Assembly (NCBI RefSeq): GCF_011064595.1
Contig: NZ_JAALJI010000034.1
Coordinates: 1-64,000, forward strand
Direction of reading: 5' to 3'
Length of the DNA stretch: 64,000 nucleotides
DNA from: Paludisphaera soli
Lineage (GTDB): Bacteria > Planctomycetota > Planctomycetia > Isosphaerales > Isosphaeraceae
Of the stretch, positions 43,200-51,414 are shown piece after piece (positions within the stretch are counted from its first letter, which is position 1; the number at the start of each line of letters is the position of its first letter). The position numbers were made by a program, and so were the translations under genes. The notes beneath the pieces are model-generated. The model was not told the origin of the DNA. It was given only the letters and a program-made list of their open reading frames with translations, and did no database searches.

Positions 43200-44489
43200 A
43201 TGCTCCGGTTCATCACATGGTTCGGCCTTGTCGGATCGATCGCCGCCGCCGTGACCGTCGCCAAGCTCCATCAGGACCCCGGCTCGATCGTGGTCGACTG
43301 GCGGGTGGTCGACGAGCCCCCGATCGACGTGCGCGTGGAGCCCCCGTCGCGGGGCCGGATCGTCCGCAAGATCACCGCGCCCGGGGTGGTCGAGGCGGTC
43401 GAGGAGGTGAACATCGGCTCGCAGATCCTCGGCCGGGTCGTCTCCGTGGAGGTCAAGGAAGGGGACGCCGTGAAGGCGGGCGACGTTCTGGTGAAGCTCG
43501 ACGACACCGACGCCAACGCCCGGCTCCTCTCCGCCCAGGCCCGGTTCGAACGCCACCGCTCGGCGATCGACCGGGCCGAGGACGACCTGGCGAAGGCCGC
43601 CCGCGACGAGGCCCAGCACGGCCGCCTCGCCGAGCGCGGGTTCTCCACGCCGACCGAGCTGGCCGACGCCCGGACCAACTTCCACAAGGCCGAGGCCGCG
43701 CTCCAGATGAGCCGCCGCGAACTGCTGGAGAGCGAGGCCCTGCGCACGATCAGCCTGGAGGAGGTCAAGCGGACGGAGATCCGATCGCCGATCGACGGCG
43801 TCGTGACCGACCTCTCGGTGCGGGTCGGCGAGGTGGTCATCGCCGGGACGATCAACCTGCCGGGGACGGTCCTGATGACGATCACCGACCCGGGCCGGAT
43901 GCGGGTGGTCGCCGACGTCGAGGAGTCGGACATCCCCCTGGTCCAGCCCGGCCAGGCGTCGCTCATCTATCTCCAGGCCGACGCCCGCACCGCGGTCGAG
44001 GGGGTCGTGGAGAAGGTCACCGCGAAGGGGAGGAAGTCGGGCGAGTCGGTCGGGTTCGAGACCCGGATCCGCGTCGACCGGCCCCCCCCCTCGCTCCGCG
44101 CCGGGATGTCGGCCACGGTCGAGATCGAGGTGAGGCGGATCGAGGACGCGCTCGGGGTGCCGACCCACGCCGTGGTCCATCGCCGTCGCAAGGACCTCCC
44201 CGCCTCGGCCGCCGTGCGCGCCTGGGCCGAGCGCGAGTCCCGGTCGCCGGGGGGCGTAAACGGCGGGGCTCGCGCCTCGGGCTCGCGTTACGTGAAGGTA
44301 GCCTTCGTGGTGCAGGGGGGGATGGCCCGCGCCCGGCCGGTCGAGCTGGGCCTGACCGACGAGCACCGCGTGGAGATCCTCTCCGGCGTGGAGGCCGGCG
44401 AGGAGGTCGTCGTCGCCCCGTTCCGCGCGCTGGATCAGCTCACCGACGGCCAGCCCGTGCGCGTCGTGGACGAGGAGCCCTCGCCATGA
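43200..44489 (+). CDS. HlyD/MacA/DevB-type periplasmic adaptor
   Basis: The product is 429 residues. An N-terminal membrane anchor (ITWFGLVGSIAAAVTVA) is followed by the first lipoyl-like half (GVVEAVEEVNIGSQILGRV and GDAVKAGDVLVKLDD), a coiled-coil hairpin at about 100-185, the second half (IRSPIDGVVTDLSVRVGE), and a beta-barrel plus membrane-proximal domain (LRAGMSATVEIEV, VEILSGVEAGEEVV). This order is that of MacA and DevB adaptors of MacB-type ABC exporters. Its stop overlaps the ATPase start by 4 bp. It should bridge the inner-membrane permease to the outer membrane; no TolC gene is in the window. Confidence 0.92.
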   Translation: MLRFITWFGLVGSIAAAVTVAKLHQDPGSIVVDWRVVDEPPIDVRVEPPSRGRIVRKITAPGVVEAVEEVNIGSQILGRVVSVEVKEGDAVKAGDVLVKLDDTDANARLLSAQARFERHRSAIDRAEDDLAKAARDEAQHGRLAERGFSTPTELADARTNFHKAEAALQMSRRELLESEALRTISLEEVKRTEIRSPIDGVVTDLSVRVGEVVIAGTINLPGTVLMTITDPGRMRVVADVEESDIPLVQPGQASLIYLQADARTAVEGVVEKVTAKGRKSGESVGFETRIRVDRPPPSLRAGMSATVEIEVRRIEDALGVPTHAVVHRRRKDLPASAAVRAWAERESRSPGGVNGGARASGSRYVKVAFVVQGGMARARPVELGLTDEHRVEILSGVEAGEEVVVAPFRALDQLTDGQPVRVVDEEPSP

Positions 44490-45256
44490 CGGGCCGTGAC
44501 GAGCCGGTCATCCGGCTGGAGCGGGTGACGAAGGAGTATCGCGTGGGGGAGGAGACCGTCCGGGCCCTGCGGGGAGTCGACCTGCGCATCGAGGCCAACG
44601 AACTGCTGGCGATCATGGGACCCTCGGGATCGGGCAAGTCGACCCTGATGAACATCCTGGGGTGCCTCGACGTCCCCAGCTCGGGACGCTACCTGCTGGA
44701 GGGCCGCGACGTGGCCGGGCTCTCGGCGTCGCAGCTGGCGAGGGTGCGGGGCGATCGGATCGGCTTCGTCTTCCAGACCTTCGAGCTGCTCCCCCGCCAG
44801 ACCGCGCTGAGGAACGTGGAGCTTCCGCTGATCTACTCCGACGCCCGCGCCCGTCGCGCGCGAGCCGCCGAGGCGCTCCGGAGGGTGGGCCTGGCCGATC
44901 GGATGGAGCATCGCCCCTCGCAGATGTCGGGGGGCCAGCGTCAGCGGGTCGCGGTCGCGCGGGCGCTGGTGCACGACCCCTCGCTGCTCCTCGCCGACGA
45001 GCCGACCGGGAACCTGGACTCCCGGACCGGCGAACAGATCCTCGACCTGTTCGCCGAGCTGCACGCCCAGGGGCAGACGATCGTGATCGTGACCCACGAG
45101 CCCGACGTCGCCGCGCGCTGCCGCCGCGTGGTCCGGGTCCGCGACGGCCGGATCGAGTCCGACGACGCGGACGCCGAGCCGACCTGGGAGCCCGCGAGGG
45201 CCCCCGTCTCCGCCTCCCCCCTCTCCCATCGCGAGGAGCGGCCATGTCCCTGGTGA
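44486..45256 (+). CDS. MacB/LolD/DevA-type ABC transporter ATPase
   Basis: The product is 256 residues. Motifs are intact: Walker A GPSGSGKST (K51), Q-loop GFVFQTFELLP, signature MSGGQRQRVA, Walker B LLLADEPTGNLD, and switch His in IVTHEPD. The MNILGCLD segment after Walker A is typical of the MacB/LolD subfamily, whose members drive export or extraction of lipids and peptides by mechanotransmission. The C-terminal 30 residues are a polar extension. The gene overlaps the adaptor by 4 bp upstream and the permease by 13 bp downstream, showing tight translational coupling of the three-part exporter. Confidence 0.95.
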   Translation: MTGRDEPVIRLERVTKEYRVGEETVRALRGVDLRIEANELLAIMGPSGSGKSTLMNILGCLDVPSSGRYLLEGRDVAGLSASQLARVRGDRIGFVFQTFELLPRQTALRNVELPLIYSDARARRARAAEALRRVGLADRMEHRPSQMSGGQRQRVAVARALVHDPSLLLADEPTGNLDSRTGEQILDLFAELHAQGQTIVIVTHEPDVAARCRRVVRVRDGRIESDDADAEPTWEPARAPVSASPLSHREERPCPW

Positions 45257-46458
45257 GGAACGTCCCGATCGCGATGGAGCAGCTCTGGACGAGCAAACCC
45301 AAGTCCCTGCTGACGATGGTGGGGATGGTCATCGCCGTGGCCTCCACGATCACCGTGGTCAGCGTGGTCCTGGGGTTCTCGCGCTACGTCGCCGTGTTCC
45401 TGAAGGGGTGGGGCACCAACGCGGTCTGGGTCGCGCCCGAGCGACCTGCCGGCGACGCGGGGCGGACCCTCGGCCGCGCCGAGATCGACGTCCGCGACGT
45501 GGAGAGCGTCCGCGAGCGCTGCGAGGCCCTGCGGCTGGTCTCGCCCGACCCTCGACAGGCGGCGGTCTCCGTCCGCTACGGCCGGGACGAGGTGAGCGCG
45601 CCGCTGGAGGGGGTGTCGGTCGAGTATCACGCGATCCGCAAGTTCGAGGTCGACGTCGGCCGACCGCTCGCCGTGGCCGACGTCGACCAGGCGCATCAGG
45701 TCTGCCTCGTCGGCCGCGACGTCCTGCGCAAGCTCAACGTCGACGAGGGCCTGGTCGGGCAGTCGCTCCTGCTGGACGGCCGCCGCTTCCTGGTCGTCGG
45801 CCTCCTCAAGGAGAAGGGCTCGCTCATCGGCACCAGCCAGGACGACGTGGTCCTCGTCCCCTACACGATGGCCCTGAAGATGTACCCCTCGCAGCGCCGA
45901 AAGCTGGCGTTCGTGGCGATGGCGGCGTCCGAAGAGCAGGTGCCCGAGGCCCGCGCCCAGATCACCGACCTGCTCCGGCGACGACACGGCCTGGAGGCCC
46001 ACCAGCCGAACGACTTCAGCATCCGGACGCAGGACGAGATCCTGGAGGCGTTCAACGCCATCAGCCTGGCGGCCACCGCCATGCTCGCGGGGATCGTCGG
46101 CATCTCCCTGCTCGTCAGCGGCATCGGCATCATGAACATGATGCTCGTCAGCGTCAGCGAGCGGACCCGCGAGATCGGCCTGCGCAAGGCCGTCGGGGCC
46201 GGCCGCCGCGACATCCTGGCGCAGTTCCTGGCCGAGGCCGTGACGCTGAGCATGCTCGGCGGGGGGATCGGCGTCGCCCTCGGGTTCGGCCTCTGCGCCC
46301 TGGCGAGCCTGCACCCGAAGATGGTCGACGTGGTCGTCCCCTGGTGGGCCGTCGCCCTGGGATTCGGCATCTCCGCCGGGACCGGGACGCTCTTCGGCAT
46401 GCTTCCCGCCGTCAAGGCCGCGCTGCTCAATCCGATCGACGCCCTGCGACACGAGTGA
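45244..46458 (+). CDS. MacB/DevC-type ABC transporter permease (FtsX family)
   Basis: The product is 404 residues. The start at 45244 lies inside the end of the ATPase gene and has a GAGGAG ribosome site. Topology is that of MacB-type permeases: one N-terminal span (LLTMVGMVIAVASTITVVSVVLG), a large periplasmic domain at about 50-270, and three C-terminal spans starting at IVGISLLVSGIGIMNMMLVSV, then SERTREIGLRKAVGAGRRDI (the conserved coupling loop), and a last pair ending at NPIDALRHE. Unlike MacB it has no fused ATPase; that split form is the DevC arrangement known from heterocyst glycolipid export. The substrate is inferred to be the product of the upstream synthases. Confidence 0.93.
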   Translation: MSLVRNVPIAMEQLWTSKPKSLLTMVGMVIAVASTITVVSVVLGFSRYVAVFLKGWGTNAVWVAPERPAGDAGRTLGRAEIDVRDVESVRERCEALRLVSPDPRQAAVSVRYGRDEVSAPLEGVSVEYHAIRKFEVDVGRPLAVADVDQAHQVCLVGRDVLRKLNVDEGLVGQSLLLDGRRFLVVGLLKEKGSLIGTSQDDVVLVPYTMALKMYPSQRRKLAFVAMAASEEQVPEARAQITDLLRRRHGLEAHQPNDFSIRTQDEILEAFNAISLAATAMLAGIVGISLLVSGIGIMNMMLVSVSERTREIGLRKAVGAGRRDILAQFLAEAVTLSMLGGGIGVALGFGLCALASLHPKMVDVVVPWWAVALGFGISAGTGTLFGMLPAVKAALLNPIDALRHE

Positions 46459-46485
46459 AGAGGAAGGCCCCCGAGGAGGATCGCG

Positions 46486-47343
46486 ATGAAGGTTCGCCTG
46501 CCCGACGGCCTGAGCGTCCACGCCCCCAACCGGATCGACGCCCGGTTCCTTCACCACGAGATCTTCGTCCAGAACTGCTACCTGCGCCACGGCGTCGAGC
46601 TGCGCGAAGGGGCGACGATCTTCGACGTGGGGGCGAACATCGGCATGTTCGACGTGTTCCTGGCGCGGGCCCTGCGCGACTTCACCCTCTTCGCCTTCGA
46701 GCCGATCCCCCAGACCTTCGAGCTGCTGCGGCGCAACGTCGCCCCGTTCGCCGAGAAGGTCCGGCTCTCCGAGTCGGGGCTGTCCGACCACCTCGGCGAG
46801 GCGACGTTCACGCGATACCCCCGGGCGTCGGCCCTTGCGACCTGCTCGCCCGGCCACATCCCGAGTCTGCGGGCGGTCCGCAACGAACTCGTGGCGAGGG
46901 GCCTCCCGCGCGAGGGCCGGGGGCCGCGGCGGAGGCTCCGCGACTGGCCGCGCAGAGCCCTCGCGAAGCTGCTCGACCTCTATTTCTTCTCGGGCGCCGA
47001 GACGGTCCGCTGCCGGCTCCGGACGATCAGCGACGTCATCAAATCCGAGGACGTCGAGACGATCGACCTGCTCAAGATCGACGTCGAGAACAGCGAGTGG
47101 GAGGTCCTCGCGGGGATTGACGAAGCGGACTGGCCCCGGATCCGCCAGGTCGTCCTGGAAGTCCACGACATCGACGGCCGGCTGGGGCGGATCGTCGAAC
47201 TGTTCGCCCGCCACGGCTTCGAGGTCGTCGCCGACCAGGAGGAATGGAGCCGCGAGTTCGGCGTCTTCAACGTCTACGCCCGCCGCGTCGCCGACCCCGT
47301 CGCCGCAGGACGGTCGCAGGCCCTCCGACGAGACGCCGAGTGA
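46486..47343 (+). CDS. FkbM-family methyltransferase (copy 2)
   Basis: The product is 285 residues; GAGGAG lies 7 nt before the ATG. SAM-binding IFDVGANIGMFDVFLA, FEPIPQTFELLRRN and DLLKIDVENSEWEVL correspond one for one with copy 1 at 38862. The start MKVRLPDGLSVHAPNRIDAR also matches it, so the pair arose by duplication and diverged. In copy 2 the family VEGxE site reads VENSE. Being last in the block and 27 bp after the permease, it should be co-transcribed. It may methylate a second position of the same product. Confidence 0.9.
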   Translation: MKVRLPDGLSVHAPNRIDARFLHHEIFVQNCYLRHGVELREGATIFDVGANIGMFDVFLARALRDFTLFAFEPIPQTFELLRRNVAPFAEKVRLSESGLSDHLGEATFTRYPRASALATCSPGHIPSLRAVRNELVARGLPREGRGPRRRLRDWPRRALAKLLDLYFFSGAETVRCRLRTISDVIKSEDVETIDLLKIDVENSEWEVLAGIDEADWPRIRQVVLEVHDIDGRLGRIVELFARHGFEVVADQEEWSREFGVFNVYARRVADPVAAGRSQALRRDAE

Positions 47344-47461
47344 GCTCGCCCCGCTCGCCCGACGCCCAGGCGGACCAGGTCGTCCTGGCGGAGCTTGAGA
47401 AGGCCCCGCCTTGAACGCCTGCTCGACCGATCTCCGCGAGCGTCGCCTGGCTCCGCGAGAG

Positions 47462-47492
47462 GGGGCGGTACGAGCTGTCGTCGCACCGCCCC
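47462..47492. terminator. GC-rich hairpin between convergent genes
   Basis: GGGGCGGT (47462-47469) pairs with ACCGCCCC (47485-47492), and inside it ACGA pairs with TCGT around GCTG, giving a near-continuous stem. It lies between the convergent ends of the lipid operon (47343) and the Ig-like surface protein (47512). There is no T-run, so it is at best a rho-assisted or bidirectional stop. The remaining bases 47344-47461 look like degraded coding sequence but match nothing I recognise. Confidence 0.4.
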
Positions 47493-47511
47493 AGGACGCC
47501 TCGGAAACCGC

Positions 47512-50500
47512 TCAGGCCGAGCTCGTGTCGCCGAAGCGTAGGCCGGCCCACCGACCGATGCGGGTCGCCGGCGACTTCCGCACGGCGAGACGGGAGAGGA
47601 CCTCGGCCTGCGCCGCGAGCCGGGCGGCCCGTCGCGCCCGAACAGGGGGCGACGTCCGCTCGGGCTCGGGCCGGGCTTGCGTCGGGGCGTCGGGCGTCGC
47701 CGCCGACGACGCGGCGACCGAGGTCGTGAAGGCGGCCGCCGAGACCGGCCCGCCGGGGAGAGCCCGCTGCGACGCCGGGGGGTTTGCGCTCGTCCTCGCG
47801 TTCAGGGCCGGCGGGACTGGGGCGGGCGCGACGACCTGGCCCAGGTGTTGCGACTGGCTCGTCCCGAATCCCGGGGAGCCCAGGTAGACCGCCGTGATCA
47901 GGTAGCGGCTCGCGACGTCGAAGCGGGCCGGGAGCGTCGCCCGGCCGGTGACGTCGATCGGAACCTCCGCCACCGGGTTGAGGCCGACGTAGAAGCGGAC
48001 CAGGCCCGAGTTCGCCCAGGGGGCGCCGTTGGTCGCCCGGACGTCGGCGTGGAACTCCATCATGACGCCCGCCGTCGCGGGGTTCGCACTGCTGGTCAGC
48101 GTGGTGACCGTGTCCGATGCGACGATGAGCTGGGAGTAGCGGTTCGACATGCCCGCCTGGAAGTTCCCCGATCCCTTGTAGACGGCCGTGACGACGTGCT
48201 CGCCCAGGGGGAGCGTCGTGGTGGCGAACCGGGCCCGGCCGTCCGCGCCGACCTCGGCCTCGCCCAGCAGGGCGGCGCCGACGTAGAACTGCATGACGCC
48301 GGACGTCGGGTTGTAGTCCGGGGCCGCCGAATTGAACACGACCGCCGTGAAGACGACCTCCTGGCCGAGCCCCAGGACCGACCGGTTCGACCGCAGGACG
48401 AGAGAGGTGGGCGCCTTATAGACGCCGAAGCCCGTCGTGAAGCTGGACGGCCCGAATTCGTCCGTCCCCAGGTAATTGAACGTGACCGTGTGCCCGCCCG
48501 GAGCCAGGGGGGCGGGCAGCGCCACTCCGCCGCGGCCCTGGGGCCCGAGGGTCAGGTCCGGGATGGGCGGGCCGTCGTAGCCGGCGACGGTGACGCTCAC
48601 GGGCCCCGGCGCCGGGCGCTCGTAGAAGCCCGTCGCGGCGACCTGGTAGGTGGGCACGACCCCGTAGTAGAAGATCCCGCTCCCCTCGGGGTAGGCGCTG
48701 ATCGTCGTCGACGCGCGCTGGACCTCGATGATCACGGGGGCGGAGGCCGCCGCCTCGTACCAGGCGTCGCCGGAGTACGTCCAGGAGATGCTGCGCGTAC
48801 CGGCCCCGTCGAACTTCCGCAGGATGGCCGCATAGGCCAGTTCCAGCGGGTCGCCCGCCCCGAGCACCCGGGACGATCCCAGGTAGGTGTCGCCCTCGTA
48901 GAACGCGATCAGGCCGGTCGGCGGCGGGAAGGCGCCGAACGTGTCCGCCGGCCTGAGCCGCGCCATGATCACGACGTCCTGCCCCGAGATGGGCGAGGCG
49001 GGGTCGACCAGGGTCTCCGTCGAGAGGACGGTCTTCAACGTCACCTGGACCAGCGACCCCGCCGCCGGCCCGAACGTGGGGTCGGCCGCGCCGTCGTAGG
49101 CCGCCGTGACGACGTACGCGCCCGGCGCCGCGAGGTCCCCCCTCAGCTCGAACGTCGCCACCCCGTCGCGGACCTCGCCGGTGTACTGCACGCCTCCGGC
49201 CGTCAGCGTGACGACGCCGCCGTCGGGCGTGTTCGGCGTCGAGCCGTCGGAGGAGACCCGCACCGTCAGTGTCAGCCACTGCTCGCGGAGCCTGGGGTTG
49301 TGATTCGAGTCGATGACGACGATCGGCGTCGCCTTCCGGACGGTCATCGTCGCGGGGCGGGTGATCGCTTCCCCGCCCTCGCCGTCGGTGAAGACGGCCC
49401 GATACCGCTGCCCGGAGTCCGCCAGGGTCGGGACGACGGTGTACCAGTCGAACACGGCCCCGGGGAGGTCGGACCAGGCGACGCCGTCCTCGCTGACCTG
49501 CCAGCGGACCGATAGCCCGTCGGCCCCGGCCGCGCCGGCCAGGAACGTCGTCGGCGTCAGCGGGCTGGTCGTCGCATCGGCCGGGTCGAGGATCACTTCC
49601 AGGCCGGCCGGTCGATGGTAGACGTGGATCGAGCCGGCTTCGTCCAGGCTCCTCGGCCCGCCGTGGGCCGCGAAGACGTCGGCCCCGGTCGCGACGACGG
49701 GGACCGCGAACGTCCCGTACGGTCCGGGCGAATCCGATGCGAACGACGCGATCGGGCCCCAGACGCCCCCCGTCGAGCCGTACATGTAGGCCGCGGCCCG
49801 TTGGTTCTGCAACCCGGGCGCGGCGACGGCCGCCGTCAGGCCGTCGGGCGACAGGGACACCGACCGCGCGAAGGCCGCCTCGTCGCCCCCGCCGGGCGAC
49901 ACGAAACGCGCGGTCTGCGTCCAGCCGGGGCCGTCGGCCTCGTAGACGTACGCGGCCCCCCGGGCCTCGAGGATCGGACCCGGCGCCACCTCCACTCCGG
50001 AGATCAGGAGCGTGGCGCCGTCGCCGCTGAGGGAGACCCAGGAGCCGAAGTTGCTGCCGTTCGGCGCGGCGTCGATCCGCTCCGGGACGCCCCAGGCCCC
50101 GGCCGCCTCGCGGTAGACGTAGACCGCCCCCGCGTCCGAGCCCTGGACGAGGTCGCGCTCCGCCCCCACGGCCAGGGTGCCGCCGTCGGCCGAGAGCGCG
50201 ACCGAGGCCCCGAAGGTGCGCCCGGCCCCCGCGTCCGGCGGGGCGAGCTCCGCCGTGACCGACCAATCCTCGACCCCGCGCGTGAGGACGCGGACCACGC
50301 TGGGCTGCGTCGGCAGCCCGTAATCGTTCGGCGAGCCCACCGCGATCACGTCGCCGTCGCCGCTGACGGCGAGCCGAGAGAAGCGCTGCACGCCGTTCGA
50401 CGAGTAGCCGTACTCCAGGTCGACCCGCTGGGTGAAGGTCCAGTCCGCCGCGTCCCGCTCGTAGATGAACAGGGTGTAGGGGGAGGACGGCTGTCCGCCC

Positions 50501-50973
50501 CCGCCGACGACCAGGGTCGAGCCGTCGTCGCTCAGGGCGACCTGCACGCCGAAGAGGTAAGGCGCCGTCTCTGGGCCCGGGCGAGTGAGCACGGCCGTCT
50601 CGGCCCACTCGCGACCGGTGCGCTCGTAGATCGCGACGTTCCCCACGCCGACCTGGCCCGACACCGGCGCGCCCGGCGACGCGACGGCGACGACGTCGCC
50701 GTCGGCCGTCGCGTCCAGGGCCCAGCCGAAGAACGTGCTCCCGGCCGTCTCGGCCCCGCCCAGCCTGGCTTGCAGGAAATAGGGGTCGCTCGAGACGTCG
50801 AGGAACGGGGCGCCGAATCCCCCCGTCAGCGCCAGGCGCGGCTCCAGCGCCTCGATGAGGAGGTGCCGCCGGCCCTTGCGGCGCGGTCGCCCCCGCCCGA
50901 GGATCGACCCGATCCGAAGTCCGACGCGCGGAGCGGGGGCGGCGTCCCCCGCCCGGGAACCGACGTGGCTCAT
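47512..50973 (-). CDS. Large surface protein: LEPR-XLL motif, FG-GAP-like propeller, Ig-like repeats
   Basis: The product is about 1,153 residues from the ATG at 50973 (MSHVGSRAGD); in-frame starts at 51057 and 51084 also exist and none has a strong ribosome site. LIEALEPRLALTGGF at about residue 40 is the LEPR-XLL N-terminal motif of giant planctomycete secreted proteins. Residues 60-470 carry about seven blades with repeated VALSxDGxTLxVG and VYVYExxGxxW elements, an FG-GAP/integrin-like propeller. Residues 490-1,090 hold several bacterial Ig-like domains with GxVxFYxGxxxLGxxxVxxxGxAxF and HVVTAVYxGSxNF patterns. The tail is Ala/Pro/Arg-rich and ends without an anchor. A surface or matrix role is inferred. 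It converges with the lipid operon. Confidence 0.86.
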   Translation of the reverse strand: MSHVGSRAGDAAPAPRVGLRIGSILGRGRPRRKGRRHLLIEALEPRLALTGGFGAPFLDVSSDPYFLQARLGGAETAGSTFFGWALDATADGDVVAVASPGAPVSGQVGVGNVAIYERTGREWAETAVLTRPGPETAPYLFGVQVALSDDGSTLVVGGGGQPSSPYTLFIYERDAADWTFTQRVDLEYGYSSNGVQRFSRLAVSGDGDVIAVGSPNDYGLPTQPSVVRVLTRGVEDWSVTAELAPPDAGAGRTFGASVALSADGGTLAVGAERDLVQGSDAGAVYVYREAAGAWGVPERIDAAPNGSNFGSWVSLSGDGATLLISGVEVAPGPILEARGAAYVYEADGPGWTQTARFVSPGGGDEAAFARSVSLSPDGLTAAVAAPGLQNQRAAAYMYGSTGGVWGPIASFASDSPGPYGTFAVPVVATGADVFAAHGGPRSLDEAGSIHVYHRPAGLEVILDPADATTSPLTPTTFLAGAAGADGLSVRWQVSEDGVAWSDLPGAVFDWYTVVPTLADSGQRYRAVFTDGEGGEAITRPATMTVRKATPIVVIDSNHNPRLREQWLTLTVRVSSDGSTPNTPDGGVVTLTAGGVQYTGEVRDGVATFELRGDLAAPGAYVVTAAYDGAADPTFGPAAGSLVQVTLKTVLSTETLVDPASPISGQDVVIMARLRPADTFGAFPPPTGLIAFYEGDTYLGSSRVLGAGDPLELAYAAILRKFDGAGTRSISWTYSGDAWYEAAASAPVIIEVQRASTTISAYPEGSGIFYYGVVPTYQVAATGFYERPAPGPVSVTVAGYDGPPIPDLTLGPQGRGGVALPAPLAPGGHTVTFNYLGTDEFGPSSFTTGFGVYKAPTSLVLRSNRSVLGLGQEVVFTAVVFNSAAPDYNPTSGVMQFYVGAALLGEAEVGADGRARFATTTLPLGEHVVTAVYKGSGNFQAGMSNRYSQLIVASDTVTTLTSSANPATAGVMMEFHADVRATNGAPWANSGLVRFYVGLNPVAEVPIDVTGRATLPARFDVASRYLITAVYLGSPGFGTSQSQHLGQVVAPAPVPPALNARTSANPPASQRALPGGPVSAAAFTTSVAASSAATPDAPTQARPEPERTSPPVRARRAARLAAQAEVLSRLAVRKSPATRIGRWAGLRFGDTSSA

Positions 50974-51414
50974 GTGTGGCTCGCACGACCCGAGTGGATG
51001 GACGCGATCGCGCCGGACCGATGCCGTCGCGAGGGCGTAGGGATCCGATCTCATCATTGTGCACGGTCGCAAACATGAATCCAAGCCGAAAGCCGAATTC
51101 TTTAGGCTTCCACGCCCCCGATCGCCGTCGGCGGTGAAAGGACGCCACTGACCAGCCTCTCCCGGTGGGGGCGGAGTCCACCAAGGCGGCGGTCGTGTCG
51201 CACAGGGATGAATCAGGGACCGTCAATGTCTCCAAAGCGGACGATCCTGGTGCGAGGGGCTCGCGCCCGTGGAGGCCCCTCGGGCGAGGTTGCGGCGCGG
51301 CGGCCGCCGAGGCGAGCCCGATGGACGAGGGACGGCCGGCAGGCGACAATCGGCCCCGAGTTCTGGGCGCGTGCCCAGGCCGTCGAGAGCCTACCGACAG
51401 TCGAGAGCGAACGC
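50974..51414. other. Divergent intergenic region
   Basis: About 440 bases between the minus-strand surface protein and the plus-strand glycosyltransferase. It includes a short A/T-richer stretch near 51090-51115 (GAATTCTTTAGG) that may hold promoter elements. An in-frame upstream extension of the glycosyltransferase from 51208 is open but Arg/Gly-rich and not protein-like. Confidence 0.45.

Noticed and set aside
47344-47511. Possible small gene after the second FkbM methyltransferase
   Set aside because: Pieces such as LAELEKAPP and LRERGRYELSSHRP look protein-like, but they fall in different frames broken by stops and match no family I can name; at best a degraded remnant.
51208-51414. N-terminal extension of the CrtX-like glycosyltransferase from an upstream ATG
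   Set aside because: The added 69 residues are Arg/Gly-rich, and the family N-terminus (DHVGIVCPNAPGH) begins at the GTG at 51415.
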